From: Diaphorobacter sp. HDW4B
GTDB lineage: Bacteria > Pseudomonadota > Gammaproteobacteria > Burkholderiales > Burkholderiaceae_C
Reading direction: 5' to 3'
Length of the DNA stretch: 64,000 nucleotides
Assembly: GCF_011305535.1 (NCBI RefSeq)
Contig: NZ_CP049905.1
Span: forward strand, 3,904,001 to 3,968,000
Position 1 is the stretch's first letter; each line of letters starts with the position of its first letter. Made by a program: the position numbers and the translations under genes. Below, in pieces: positions 1-8,812 of this stretch. The notes beneath the pieces are model-generated. The model saw only the letters and a list, made by a program, of their open reading frames with translations, searched no databases and had not been told where the DNA came from.

Positions 1-2
1 TC

Positions 3-947
3 GTCATCTGCCTGATCTCCGGCGGCGGCTCGTCCTTGCTGACCTTGCCTGCGCAAGGGCTCACGCTTGCGGACAAGCAGCGAATCAATCAACAACTGCT
101 GGCCTCAGGTGCCGACATTGCCGAGATGAACTGCGTGCGCAAGCATCTCTCGCGCATCAAGGGTGGTCGCTTGGCTGCTGCGTGCGGCGCTGCGAAAGTG
201 GTGACGCTTGCGATCAGCGACGTGCCTGGAGACGATCTTTCGGTGATCGCAAGCGGGCCGACGGTTGCTGATGCCAGCACCTGCGCGCAAGCATTGGCGA
301 TTCTGGATCGTTACCGCATTGATGTGCCGGACGAGGTCCGTGCGAGGCTTGTGAGCGGAGAACTTGAAACGCCCAAGCCCGGCGATGCGGCGTTTGATGG
401 GCATGAGTGCCATCTCATCGCCACGCCACAGCAATCGCTGCAAGCTGCGGCGCAAGTGGCGCGCGATGCGGGGTATGCGATGCATATCCTCAGCGACGAA
501 ATCGAAGGCGAATCGCGGGAAGTGGGCAAGGTGCATGCGGCGCTTGCGCGTTCCGTCGCTTTGCGCGGCGAGCCGTTCGCCAAGCCTTGCGTGATTCTGT
601 CGGGTGGAGAGACAACCGTGACGGTGCGCGAACGACAGGCCGGTGCCGCCAAGGGGCGAGGCGGCCGTGCGGGCGAGTTCTGCATGGGGCTGGCCGTTGC
701 GCTCAAATCCGAAGCCAATGTGTGGGCGCTTGCGGCCGACACGGATGGCATCGACGGCGTGGAAGACAACGCAGGCGCATTCGTCACGCCAACCACCTTG
801 CAGCGCGCGGCAGAGCAGGGTGCGCGCATTGCAGATCATCTGGATCGCAATGATGCCTACGGCTACTTTGAATTCATCGACGACTTGTTCTTCACAGGGC
901 CGACCCATACCAACGTGAACGATTTCCGCGCGATTCTCGTGCTTTGA
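3..947 (+). CDS. Glycerate 2-kinase (GckA/TtuD, MOFRL family), 5' end cut off by the window
   Basis: The gene is open to the left edge, so the true start lies outside the window. The frame reads VICLISGGGSSLLTLPAQG from base 3, the glycine-rich loop typical of MOFRL-family glycerate kinases, then the conserved RKHLSRIKGGRLA segment. The C-terminal MOFRL domain is seen as LSGGETTV, GRAGE, ADTDGIDG and a final GPTHTNVND motif. The family phosphorylates D-glycerate to 2-phosphoglycerate using ATP in the cytoplasm, linking glyoxylate, tartrate or hydroxypyruvate metabolism to glycolysis. It is convergent with the LysR gene that follows. The family call is firm; the pathway it serves here cannot be told without the upstream genes. 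Confidence 0.9.
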   Translation, partial: VICLISGGGSSLLTLPAQGLTLADKQRINQQLLASGADIAEMNCVRKHLSRIKGGRLAAACGAAKVVTLAISDVPGDDLSVIASGPTVADASTCAQALAILDRYRIDVPDEVRARLVSGELETPKPGDAAFDGHECHLIATPQQSLQAAAQVARDAGYAMHILSDEIEGESREVGKVHAALARSVALRGEPFAKPCVILSGGETTVTVRERQAGAAKGRGGRAGEFCMGLAVALKSEANVWALAADTDGIDGVEDNAGAFVTPTTLQRAAEQGARIADHLDRNDAYGYFEFIDDLFFTGPTHTNVNDFRAILVL

Positions 948-956
948 ACGACGTCC

Positions 957-1859
957 TTACGTTGTCTGCAAAGCACGCGAGAAGTCGCAGCATTCCTGAG
1001 CGAGCAGGATGATGGAGGAGATCAGCGTGCTGCGTTGATCGCTCTTGAATGCCGCGACGTAGTTGGTCTTGGGGAGCGTGGGCGAGATCTTGAGCACTTC
1101 CAGCAAGTTGGATTGCACCAGCGGCTCCACGCTTTGCCGGGGCAGATAACTGAAGCCCAATCCTGACACGGTCATGCCGATGATGGCGAGCAGGCTGTTG
1201 CAGACGATGGTGTTGGATGGCTGCATGTTCACCGAACTCAGCCACTGGTTGTAGAGCACGCCTGTTCCCGACTTGTCGCCCTGCGTGAGAAACGTGTGCG
1301 ACGACAGATCGTGCAGACGCTTGACCTTCATGCCATCGAAGGTGCCGGGCTTGCACATCCAGGCGTTTTCAACCACGCCCAGCCGCTTGGTGGTGAAGCG
1401 TTCATCCTTGCACGAATCGGGCACGAAGATCACATCGACCTCGTTGGCGAGCAGCTTGTCGCGCAGGATCATGCTCATGTCCACATCGGGCTCCAGCACC
1501 ACGCGCGGGTGATGGGTCTGCACCAGATTCACGAGGCGCGGCAGCCAGGTCATTGCGGTGAGTTCGGTCACGCCGATGCGCAGGCGGCGCACCACTTCCT
1601 GCGACGAGATGAACTGATTGACCGCCGCGTCGCGCTGCTCCAGCAGCTTCTTGGCCACCACGTACATCTCCTCGCCTTTTTCGGTGAGGCGAGAGGTGCG
1701 CTGCGTGCGGTCGAACAGCGGCATGTTGAACAGCGTCTCCAGCTCCTGAACACGCTTGGAAATGGCGGACTGCGTGGTGTGCAGCTTGTCGGCAGCCTGC
1801 GAGAAACCGCCGAGCTGGGTGACCCAGTAGATCGCTTCGAGCTGCTTGAAAGTCATCAT
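957..1859 (-). CDS. LysR-family transcriptional regulator
   Basis: The 300-residue product has the usual LysR layout: an N-terminal winged helix-turn-helix (about residues 1-60, with AADKLHTTQSAISKRVQELE) and a C-terminal substrate-binding-like effector domain (about 90-295). It starts with two adjacent ATG codons, so the start is known to within one codon. It is divergent from the aminotransferase gene across roughly 155 bp, the standard arrangement of a LysR regulator with its target, so it probably controls that aminotransferase and perhaps the importer downstream. The inducer is unknown. Confidence 0.9.
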   Translation of the reverse strand: MMTFKQLEAIYWVTQLGGFSQAADKLHTTQSAISKRVQELETLFNMPLFDRTQRTSRLTEKGEEMYVVAKKLLEQRDAAVNQFISSQEVVRRLRIGVTELTAMTWLPRLVNLVQTHHPRVVLEPDVDMSMILRDKLLANEVDVIFVPDSCKDERFTTKRLGVVENAWMCKPGTFDGMKVKRLHDLSSHTFLTQGDKSGTGVLYNQWLSSVNMQPSNTIVCNSLLAIIGMTVSGLGFSYLPRQSVEPLVQSNLLEVLKISPTLPKTNYVAAFKSDQRSTLISSIILLAQECCDFSRALQTT

Positions 1860-2013
1860 GGTGCGGGCCTTCGGGTTATCGATGATGTGATCGAAAAATG
1901 TGATGCAATTTTATTCATAAATATCGCTTTTTTTTATTGCTCGATGCATGAAGAATGCCATGAATGCTCACGGTACATCAGTGGGCCACATTCATCACTT
2001 AAAGGACTGCATC

Positions 2014-3213
2014 TTGTTTTCTGAACGTCTTGCCTCTGTGAAACCTTCTCCAAGCATGGCAGCCAAGGCCAAGGTCGACGCGCTGCGCGCCCAGGGCCGC
2101 AAGGTGATCGACTTCACGATTGGAGAGCCCGATTTCGACACCGCGCCGCACATCATCGAAGGCGGCATCAACGCCCTCAAGAGCGGCCAGACGCGCTACA
2201 CCGCATCGGCCGGAACGCCTGCGCTGCGCGCCGCCATCGCACGCAAGCTCGAACGCGAAAACCAACTGAGCTTTCGCCCCGAAGAGATCGTCGTGGGTTG
2301 CGGTGCCAAGCACATCATCTACAACGCGTTCGCAGCGTCCTTGAATGAAGGTGATGAAGTGATCGTGCCCGCACCGTTCTGGGTGTCGTACCCCGACATG
2401 GTGGCGCTGCAGGCGGCCAAGCCCGTGATCGTGCCATGCAGCGAGGAAAGCGGCTTCAAGCTCTCTGCCGACGCGCTGGCCAAGGCCATCACGCCACGGA
2501 CGCGCTGGGTGATTCTGAACACGCCCAACAACCCCACGGGTGCCGTCTACACGCGCGAAGAACTCGAAGCCATCTGCAATGTGCTGCGTGCTTATCCGCA
2601 GGTCTGGTTGATGACCGACGAGATCTACGAGCACTTCGTCTACAACGGTGTGAAGCATGTGTCTCCGCTGCAGATCGCTCCCGATCTGCGTGACCGCACG
2701 CTGCTGGTCAACGGTCTGTCCAAGGCTTATGCCTTCACGGGTTGGCGCATTGGTTATGGTGCGGGTCCGGTGGAACTGGTCAAGCGCATCAATCTGCTGC
2801 TCACGCAAAGCACTACCTGCGCAAGCGCCATGAGCCAGGCGGCTGCAGTCGTCGCGCTCGATGGCCCGCAGGAATGCGTGGCAGAAGCCTCACGACTGTT
2901 CGAGTCGCGCCGTGATCGGGTGATGGAACTGATCGCACAGATTCCAGGCCTGAGCTGCGTGCAACCCGATGGTGCGTTCTATGTTTTCGTGAATGTGCAG
3001 AAGTTGCTGGGTTTGAAGACGGCTGCAGATAACGTGCTGCAAAGCGATGTCGATGTGATGAACTTCTTCATCGAGCAAGCGGGTGTTGCGGTGATCGATG
3101 GAACGTCTTACGGAAGCCCCGGATTCCTGCGCATGTCGTTCGCCACGTCGATGGAAGAAATCGAAGCCGGCTTTGCTGCCATCGGCCACGCAGTGGCGGC
3201 TTGCAAAGCCTGA
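2014..3213 (+). CDS. PLP-dependent aminotransferase, class I/II (aspartate aminotransferase-like)
   Basis: A fold-type I aminotransferase that moves an amino group between an amino acid and a 2-oxo acid. Landmarks are IGEPDFDT near the N-terminus, NTPNNPTG in the middle, the TDEIYEHF motif with the cofactor aspartate, and NGLSKAYAFTGWRIGY, whose lysine (about residue 237) should form the PLP Schiff base. I chose the TTG at 2014 because an AAAGGA ribosome site lies at 2001-2006, 7 bases before it, and the protein then begins FSERLASVKPS as in relatives. The upstream ATG at 1948 would add 22 unconserved residues. The native substrate is not deducible; its place beside an amino-acid importer suggests amino-acid catabolism. 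Confidence 0.88.
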   Translation: MFSERLASVKPSPSMAAKAKVDALRAQGRKVIDFTIGEPDFDTAPHIIEGGINALKSGQTRYTASAGTPALRAAIARKLERENQLSFRPEEIVVGCGAKHIIYNAFAASLNEGDEVIVPAPFWVSYPDMVALQAAKPVIVPCSEESGFKLSADALAKAITPRTRWVILNTPNNPTGAVYTREELEAICNVLRAYPQVWLMTDEIYEHFVYNGVKHVSPLQIAPDLRDRTLLVNGLSKAYAFTGWRIGYGAGPVELVKRINLLLTQSTTCASAMSQAAAVVALDGPQECVAEASRLFESRRDRVMELIAQIPGLSCVQPDGAFYVFVNVQKLLGLKTAADNVLQSDVDVMNFFIEQAGVAVIDGTSYGSPGFLRMSFATSMEEIEAGFAAIGHAVAACKA

Positions 3214-3531
3214 ATTGGCATGGAAAGTGCATGAAAATAGGGGTGTCGCGAAGCAGGCATAGCAGTGCAACAAAGCAGTGCATGCATGAGGAAAATGGGC
3301 GACAACCCTCCGATGTTGGTGATTCGTGCCCTCGATGCGGCATGTTGTCCCACAAATCGCCGTGAAACGGGCGTACAGACTTCGTTTGGCAATCCGTTGC
3401 GCGAGTGAAGTTCTGCACACCAAGGCAAGAGATGACATTCAAAGCATGAGAACCGATTTCCATATTTTTTGTTCACGAGCGGGCACGAAAGCGCCGAGTC
3501 TTGAAACACCCAAGCGGGCAGCGAAGGCTGC
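3214..3531. other. Intergenic region with no gene seen
   Basis: About 320 bases separate the aminotransferase from the importer operon. I see no coding frame with convincing composition, no RNA gene and no strong terminator. It should hold the promoter for the importer and pxp operon, but no clear -35/-10 pair stands out. Confidence 0.5.
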
Positions 3532-3549
3532 TTGCGAAAGAGTGATGGC

Positions 3550-4248
3550 ATGAGCATTCAGATGGACTTTTCGCTCTTTGCCAAACCGGAGTTTCTGACT
3601 CAGGTGGGGAAGGGCTTGATCAACACGCTGGAGCTCGCGGCGATTGCGTTCGCGCTGGCGATGACGGTGGCCATGGTCATCGCCGTGATGCGCATGAGCA
3701 CCAACAAGCTCAGCGTCTGGGTCGCCACTGCGTATGTGGAATATCACCAGAACGTGCCGTTGCTGGTGCACATCTTTCTTTGGTACTTCGGCGTTGCGGC
3801 GATTCTTCCCGAGGCGGCGCAGCAGTGGATCAACGCGCACAACAGCGAGTTCATCTTTGCGTTCATCGGCATCGGTCTGTGCCTTGGTGCCTACATGTCG
3901 GAAGACCTGCGCGGCGGCATCCGTTCGATCCCTGCATCGCAGTTGGAAGCCTCTCGCGCTCTGGGCCTTTCGTATCTGCAGGCGGCGCGTCTGGTGATCA
4001 TGCCGCAGGCGCTGCGCATTGCGCTGCCACCGCTGATCAACCACACGGTGCTGCTTTTCAAAAACACGAGTCTTGCGATGACCGTGGGCGTGGCCGAGCT
4101 GACCTATGTGACCAAGGAAGTGGAGAGCGCGACCTTCAAGACGTTCGAGGTGTACCTGGCATCCACCGTCATCTATCTGGTGCTGTCGCTGCTGCTCATG
4201 TGGGCGGGCGCACTGATTGAACACCGTACCAAGATAAAGACCCGCTGA
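3550..4248 (+). CDS. Amino-acid ABC transporter permease (first of two)
   Basis: A 232-residue integral membrane protein of the polar-amino-acid (HisM/GltJ) permease family. It has several hydrophobic segments and the cytoplasmic EAA loop (SIPASQLEASRALGLSYLQA, then VIMPQALRIALPPLIN) that docks on the ATPase. I start it at ATG 3550 (MSIQMDFS) behind a GAAAGAG site; the in-frame start at 3532 would put charged residues in front. The next permease begins 2 bases after its stop, so the two are translationally coupled. Together with the ATPase and binding protein they form a complete importer. Confidence 0.9.
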   Translation: MSIQMDFSLFAKPEFLTQVGKGLINTLELAAIAFALAMTVAMVIAVMRMSTNKLSVWVATAYVEYHQNVPLLVHIFLWYFGVAAILPEAAQQWINAHNSEFIFAFIGIGLCLGAYMSEDLRGGIRSIPASQLEASRALGLSYLQAARLVIMPQALRIALPPLINHTVLLFKNTSLAMTVGVAELTYVTKEVESATFKTFEVYLASTVIYLVLSLLLMWAGALIEHRTKIKTR

Positions 4249-4250
4249 CC

Positions 4251-5003
4251 ATGACCGACATCCTCAACATCATTCGCGACAACTGGATGCTGCTGCTGGT
4301 CGGCCAGTATCCGAACGGCCCGCTCGGCGGTCTGGCAGTGACCTTGCTGCTGTCGATTCTCGGCATCGTGCTGGCGTTTCCGCTGGGCGTGGTGCTGGCG
4401 CTGTGCCGCCTGAGTCCGTTCAAGTTGCTGAGCTGGCCTGCCACGGCCATCGTCTACGTGGTGCGCGGCGTGCCGCTCATCATGTTCATCTTCTGGACCT
4501 ATTTCATCGTGCCGCAGATTCTGGGGCGTCCGGTGGCGGGCTTCACGACGATGCTGGTCACGCTGGTGATCTACCAGTCCGCCTATCTTGCAGAAATCGT
4601 GCGCGCAGGCATGACGGGTCTTCCCGCAGGCCAGACCGAAGCTGCGCGTGCGATCGGGCTGAGCTACATGCAGACCACCTTCAAGGTGCTGCTGCCGCAG
4701 GCCATCTACAACATGGTTCCGGCCATCGTCTCGCAGTTTGTATCGAGCATCAAGGACACGGCGCTCGGCTATGTGATCAGCGTGAACGAGTTGACCTTTG
4801 CGGGCAGCCAGATCAACGCGACGCTGCTGACCATGCCGTTTCAGGTCTACATCCTGCTGGCGGCCATCTACTTCGTCGTGTGTGCGGCGCTGACTCAGCT
4901 TGCGCGCTGGTTGGAGCAACGCATTGCGCGTCGCCGAGCAGGCAAGCTGTCGTCGGGATCGAAGGCTGGCAGCGCGTCTGTTGCGCCGCAAGTCAATGTT
5001 TAA
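4251..5003 (+). CDS. Amino-acid ABC transporter permease (second of two)
   Basis: A 250-residue permease of the same family as its neighbour, with about five membrane spans and the EAA loop seen as GLPAGQTEAARAIGLSYMQT followed by LLPQAIYNMVPAIVSQ. It pairs with the preceding permease as a heterodimeric channel. A basic, serine-rich C-terminal tail (about residues 225-250) extends into the cytoplasm. It sits 2 bases after the first permease and 21 bases before the ATPase gene. Confidence 0.9.
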   Translation: MTDILNIIRDNWMLLLVGQYPNGPLGGLAVTLLLSILGIVLAFPLGVVLALCRLSPFKLLSWPATAIVYVVRGVPLIMFIFWTYFIVPQILGRPVAGFTTMLVTLVIYQSAYLAEIVRAGMTGLPAGQTEAARAIGLSYMQTTFKVLLPQAIYNMVPAIVSQFVSSIKDTALGYVISVNELTFAGSQINATLLTMPFQVYILLAAIYFVVCAALTQLARWLEQRIARRRAGKLSSGSKAGSASVAPQVNV

Positions 5004-5024
5004 GGAACGGGAAAGAGTATCTCC

Positions 5025-5783
5025 ATGATCAAGGCAACACAGGGTGGTACGCCCATGATTTCCTTCAAGGGCGTGAACAAGTGGTATGGCGAATACCACG
5101 CGCTCAACGACATCAACGCCACCGTCAACAAGGGCGAGGTGATCGTGGTCTGCGGTCCATCGGGTTCGGGCAAGTCCACGCTGATTCGCACCGTGAACCG
5201 GCTGGAGCCGATCCAGAAAGGCAGCATCGAGTTCGACGGTCAGGACGTGTATTCGCCCAAGCTCGACATCAACAAGTTCCGCGCGCATGTGGGCTTTGTG
5301 TTCCAGAGCTTCAATCTTTTCCCGCACCTGTCGGTCACGGAAAACATCGAACTGGCCCCCGTCACCGCGTTGGGCGAAAAGCGCAGCTCGGCACGTGCAC
5401 GCGCGCTGCAACTGCTCGAACGCGTGGGACTGGCGAACAAGGCTTCGTCCTATCCAGGACAACTCTCTGGTGGTCAACAGCAGCGCGTGGCGATTGCACG
5501 TGCGCTGGCGATGAATCCACCGGCGATTCTGTTCGATGAACCCACCAGCGCGCTCGACCCCGAGATGGTGGGCGAAGTGCTGCAGGTGATGAAGCAGTTG
5601 GCCCGCGAAGGCATGACCATGATGTGCGTGACGCACGAAATGAACTTCGCCCGCGAAGTGGCCGACCGTGTCTGGTTCATGGACCACGGCACGCTGATCG
5701 AGTCCGACACGCCCGAAGCGTTCTTCAGCAACCCGAAGTCCGAGCGTGCGCAGCGTTTTCTCAACGATCTGCGTTCGCACTGA
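5025..5783 (+). CDS. Amino-acid ABC transporter ATP-binding protein
   Basis: A 252-residue ABC ATPase of the GlnQ/HisP type that powers the adjacent permeases. The Walker A motif is GPSGSGKST, the Q-loop is [10 protein letters not shown], the signature is LSGGQQQR, and Walker B runs [13 protein letters not shown], followed by the H-loop in VTHEM. The start at 5025 gives a short extra leader ([10 protein letters not shown]); the ATG at 5055 ([10 protein letters not shown]) fits most relatives equally well, so the start is uncertain by ten codons. Confidence 0.93.
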   Translation: MIKATQGGTPMISFKGVNKWYGEYHALNDINATVNKGEVIVVCGPSGSGKSTLIRTVNRLEPIQKGSIEFDGQDVYSPKLDINKFRAHVGFVFQSFNLFPHLSVTENIELAPVTALGEKRSSARARALQLLERVGLANKASSYPGQLSGGQQQRVAIARALAMNPPAILFDEPTSALDPEMVGEVLQVMKQLAREGMTMMCVTHEMNFAREVADRVWFMDHGTLIESDTPEAFFSNPKSERAQRFLNDLRSH

Positions 5784-5841
5784 ATTTCAAACAACGAATC
5801 CATACTTTTCCCATCGCTCTTCACTTCAAGGAATCCACGCC

Positions 5842-6699
5842 ATGCCATCTCCATCCCGCATTGCTCCCGTGCTGCTCACCGCATTGGGCGTCGCTGCTGT
5901 CGCGTTCTCTGGCGCAGCCAGTGCTGACCAACTCGACAACATCAAGGCCAAGAAGACCTTGGTGTGCGGCACGTTCGCAGCCATTGCGCCGTTTGGTTAT
6001 CCAGACCCGAAGACGCGCGAGACCATTGGTTCGGACGTGGAACTCTGCCACGCCGTGGCCAAGGAAATGGGCCTGAAGGCCGAAGTGCGCGGCTTCCCGG
6101 TCGGCGTGCATATTCCTGAACTGAAGCTCGGTCACATCGACATCATCATCGCGAACATGGGCTACACCAAGACGCGTGCCGAGCAGGTCGAATTCAGCAA
6201 CGCCTACAACGTGGGCAAGGAAGTGGCCGTGGTCGGCAAGACGTCGGGCCTGACGAATCTGGCCAGCCTCGATGGCAAGAAGATCAGCTCCACCAAGGGC
6301 TCCACTTCCGAGACCGCCATCAAGCTGCGGTTGAAGGGTGCAACGCCGCTGACCTATCAGGACGCGTCGTCTGCATTCCTCGCGCTGCAACAGGGCAAGG
6401 TGGATGCGTTCGTGATCAACAACGTGTCGGCCACGGCGTTCGCCATCCAATCGCAGAAGGGCCCCAAGCCAGCGGTGGTGATGGACGAAGAGCTGTACAT
6501 CCAGCCCGTGGCGATTGGCATGACCAAGGGCGAGACGGCGCTGCACAACGAAATCAATGCGGTGCTCAACAAGCTCGAAACCAGCGGTTATATGGACCAG
6601 CACTGGAAGAAGTGGTTTGGCGACGATTCGGAATACAAGCTCAAGCGTCCTTACAAGGTCACTGCGATCAAGGACCTGAAGTTTGAAGCGCTGCCCTGA
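5842..6699 (+). CDS. Periplasmic amino-acid-binding protein of the ABC importer
   Basis: A 285-residue family 3 solute-binding protein. It starts with a clear signal peptide (MPSPSRIAPVLLTALGVAAV, cleavage near ASA-DQ) and has two lobes of the type seen in polar amino-acid binders, with GSDVELCHAVAKEMG and the GYTKTRAEQVEFSNAY motif. ATG 5842 is preceded by AAGGAA at 5828-5833. It is the fourth importer gene. The genes that follow open cyclic amides, so 5-oxoproline or a related compound is a reasonable guess for the ligand, but the binding pocket does not prove it. Confidence 0.9.
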   Translation: MPSPSRIAPVLLTALGVAAVAFSGAASADQLDNIKAKKTLVCGTFAAIAPFGYPDPKTRETIGSDVELCHAVAKEMGLKAEVRGFPVGVHIPELKLGHIDIIIANMGYTKTRAEQVEFSNAYNVGKEVAVVGKTSGLTNLASLDGKKISSTKGSTSETAIKLRLKGATPLTYQDASSAFLALQQGKVDAFVINNVSATAFAIQSQKGPKPAVVMDEELYIQPVAIGMTKGETALHNEINAVLNKLETSGYMDQHWKKWFGDDSEYKLKRPYKVTAIKDLKFEALP

Positions 6700-6726
6700 T
6701 GGACGAGACGATTTGAACGGCACCAC

Positions 6727-7146
6727 ATGAATTCAGCAGACATACTTCAGATCGCGCAGCAACTGCGCCAGTCCGGCATGCAAGCCATCGACATTCGCGA
6801 CGCTTCCACGCGACTGCGTTTGGTCACACGAGCAGGCGCTCCTGTGGCTGTGGCGACATCGCCGGGCTTTGAATCGCAGGAGTGTGCGACGTCTGATGAG
6901 AACACCGTTGTGCGTTCAAACGCCTTGGGCATTGCACGCTTTCGCCATCCTGCGCAAGCGGGTGGTGCGGCGCTGGCTGTTGGTGCCAAGGTCGAGGCAG
7001 GCGCTCCTGCCATCTATCTGGAGTCGCGCGGCATTCTCAAATCCATCGAAAGCCCGATGAGTGGCGAGATCGCGCAAGTGCTCGTGGGCGATGGCGACAA
7101 GGTGGACTTCGGCAAGCCGCTGTTCACCGTCAAGGCGCAGGCATGA
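6727..7146 (+). CDS. Biotinyl/lipoyl-domain protein lacking the biotin-acceptor lysine
   Basis: A 139-residue protein annotated by likeness as an acetyl-CoA carboxylase BCCP subunit. Its C-terminal half (about residues 70-137) aligns without gaps to the biotinyl domain of the normal BCCP encoded at 9590-10054. The bona fide protein has [12 protein letters not shown]; this one has LESRGILKSIES, so the acceptor lysine is replaced by Gly102 and the preceding Met by Arg101. Lys105 lies three residues later, where family members carry Asn. The fold residues PMSGEI, DGDKVDFGKPLF are kept. It overlaps pxpB by 4 bases (ATGA). A structural or decoy subunit is likelier than a biotin carrier; the role is unknown. 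Confidence 0.8.
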   Translation: MNSADILQIAQQLRQSGMQAIDIRDASTRLRLVTRAGAPVAVATSPGFESQECATSDENTVVRSNALGIARFRHPAQAGGAALAVGAKVEAGAPAIYLESRGILKSIESPMSGEIAQVLVGDGDKVDFGKPLFTVKAQA

Positions 7147-7823
7147 CTGCCGGGATGAAAGTCCCATTGGTGTCGCCGCTGTCGGTCAGCGCGTTGGGGA
7201 CCGATGCGCTGCTGTTCGATTGCCCGCCGCCGATGAGTCTTGCGCTGCAGGAGCGCATTCTGATGGTGGCCGATGAACTCTCGCATCAACCGGGTGTGGA
7301 AGAGGCGGTGCCGGGCATGAACAATCTCATGCTGGTGTTCGATTCGACGCAGGTCGATTCCGCGCAGTTGCAGGCCGTGGTGAATCAGGCCTGGCTGCAC
7401 CCCAAGCAGGCACAGCGCGCGGCGCGCGAGTTCGAGTTGCCGGTTGTTTATGGCGGTGAATACGGCGTCGATCTGGAGCATGTCGCTGCGCACAACGGCA
7501 TCAGCACGCAAGAGGTGATCGAGCTGCACAGCGCTGCGACCTACACGGTTTTTTTTCTCGGCGCGCATCCGGGATTTGCATATCTTGGCGGGCTGCATGA
7601 AAAGCTGCATACCCCCCGACGTGCGCAGCCGCGCCTCAAGGTGCAGGCGGGTTGCGTTTCCATCGGCGGCGCGCAGACGGGTGTGCAGGCGCAGACGTTG
7701 CCCAGTGGCTGGAACGTGATTGGTTTCACTGATCGGCGCTTCTTCGATCCGACTTCGGCATCGCCCGCATTGCTTTCACCGGGCGACGTGGTGCGTTTTC
7801 GTGCGGTGGGAGCGTTGTCATGA
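7143..7823 (+). CDS. pxpB: 5-oxoprolinase subunit PxpB (KipI family)
   Basis: A 226-residue cytoplasmic protein of the KipI/PxpB family, homologous to part of the carboxyltransferase region of urea carboxylase. Family motifs include AATYTVFFLGAHPGFAYLGG and SIGGAQTGVQAQTLPSGWN, and near the end FDPTSASPALLSPGDVVRF. With PxpA and PxpC it forms an ATP-dependent 5-oxoprolinase that converts 5-oxoproline to glutamate. Start and stop overlap the neighbours by 4 bases each, so the genes are translationally coupled. KipI was first named as a sporulation kinase inhibitor in Bacillus; that role does not apply here. Confidence 0.9.
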   Translation: MTAGMKVPLVSPLSVSALGTDALLFDCPPPMSLALQERILMVADELSHQPGVEEAVPGMNNLMLVFDSTQVDSAQLQAVVNQAWLHPKQAQRAAREFELPVVYGGEYGVDLEHVAAHNGISTQEVIELHSAATYTVFFLGAHPGFAYLGGLHEKLHTPRRAQPRLKVQAGCVSIGGAQTGVQAQTLPSGWNVIGFTDRRFFDPTSASPALLSPGDVVRFRAVGALS

Positions 7824-8809
7824 TGGAGATTCTTTCGACCGGCGGTTTGACCACCGTGCAGGATGCTGGACGACGCGGCTTCAGGCGTTATGGCGTCGGC
7901 ATCAGCGGGCCTTTGGATGCGCTGGCCGCGCAGGTCGGCAATTTGATGGTTGGTAATGCGCCAGATGCAGCGTTTCTGGAAGTGGTGATTTTTCCGCTGC
8001 GCGTGCAGTTCAAGCAAACCACGCGCATCGCGGTGACGGGCTCGGACGCGCAGATGGAAGTGGACGGCCAGCGTTGCCCGCCATGGTGGAGCGTGGTCGT
8101 GCAGCCGGGGCAGATCGTCACGCTGCGTGCGCCGCAAAGCGGTGGCGTGGCCTATGTGTGCGTGGCCGGTGGCATCGATGTGCCCGTGGTGCTGGGCTCG
8201 CGCTGTACCGATCTGAAAGCGGGCTTTGGTGGCTTGGATGGTCGCACCTTGCGCAAGGGCGATTCGCTTTCCTTGTTGCCTTCGCGTGCGGTGAATTCAA
8301 CACGTCGTTTTGGCGTGTTTCCGCCTTGCGCTGGCATTCCATTGCCTGAGATGGAAGCGCCCTTATCGGACAAGACAACGCTGGTTCGCGTATTGCCAGC
8401 CGCGCAATGGGAGAGCTTCAGCGAACCCACGCGCGAGCAGTTTCAAACCTGCGACTGGCAGATCACGCCGGACAGCAATCGCATCGGCATGCGGTTGAGT
8501 GGCGATGCGCAGCTCAAGCCCGAGAAGGCGGTTGAGCTGCTGTCGCATGGCATTGTTCCGGGCGTGGTGCAGATCCCGCCGCAGGGGCAGCCCATCGTCA
8601 TGCAGTGCGATGCGCAGACAGCGGGTGGCTATCCCAAGATGGCGACCGTGATTGCGGCCGACATGTGGCGGTTGGCGCAAGCACCCATCGGCAGCCGCTT
8701 GCGTTTTCAGTGTGTGAACATGCAGCAGGCGCTGGATGCCAACGACGAGGTGCAAGCCTATCTCGCGCGGGTCAAGCGCGCGGTGGATTTTCTTTTTCAG
8801 GATGTTTGA
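7820..8809 (+). CDS. pxpC: 5-oxoprolinase subunit PxpC (KipA, biotin-dependent carboxyltransferase family)
   Basis: A 329-residue protein of the KipA/PxpC family. Typical motifs are LTTVQDAGRRGFRRYGV, GPLDALAAQVGN, and the late HGIVPGVVQIPPQGQPIVMQ and DAQTAGGYPKMATV. The family is related to the carboxyltransferase domain of urea carboxylase, and together with PxpB makes that domain as two chains. Two ATG codons stand side by side at 7820 and 7823; the first overlaps the pxpB stop. Finding separate BCCP and biotin carboxylase genes in the same operon supplies the missing halves of such a carboxylase. Confidence 0.92.
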   Translation: MMEILSTGGLTTVQDAGRRGFRRYGVGISGPLDALAAQVGNLMVGNAPDAAFLEVVIFPLRVQFKQTTRIAVTGSDAQMEVDGQRCPPWWSVVVQPGQIVTLRAPQSGGVAYVCVAGGIDVPVVLGSRCTDLKAGFGGLDGRTLRKGDSLSLLPSRAVNSTRRFGVFPPCAGIPLPEMEAPLSDKTTLVRVLPAAQWESFSEPTREQFQTCDWQITPDSNRIGMRLSGDAQLKPEKAVELLSHGIVPGVVQIPPQGQPIVMQCDAQTAGGYPKMATVIAADMWRLAQAPIGSRLRFQCVNMQQALDANDEVQAYLARVKRAVDFLFQDV

Positions 8810-8812
8810 ACC

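Noticed and set aside
1860-1947. TTAT-TC-ATAA element before the LysR gene as an operator
   Set aside because: Too short and AT-rich to be distinguished from chance; no T-N11-A pair stood out convincingly.
4173-5780. Long antisense open frame opposite the ABC importer genes
   Set aside because: Shadow of two conserved genes; no ribosome site and no recognisable motif.
7143-8809. KipI-KipA as sporulation kinase inhibitors
   Set aside because: That naming comes from Bacillus; the organism is a non-sporulating Gram-negative and the pxpA neighbour fixes the 5-oxoprolinase assignment.
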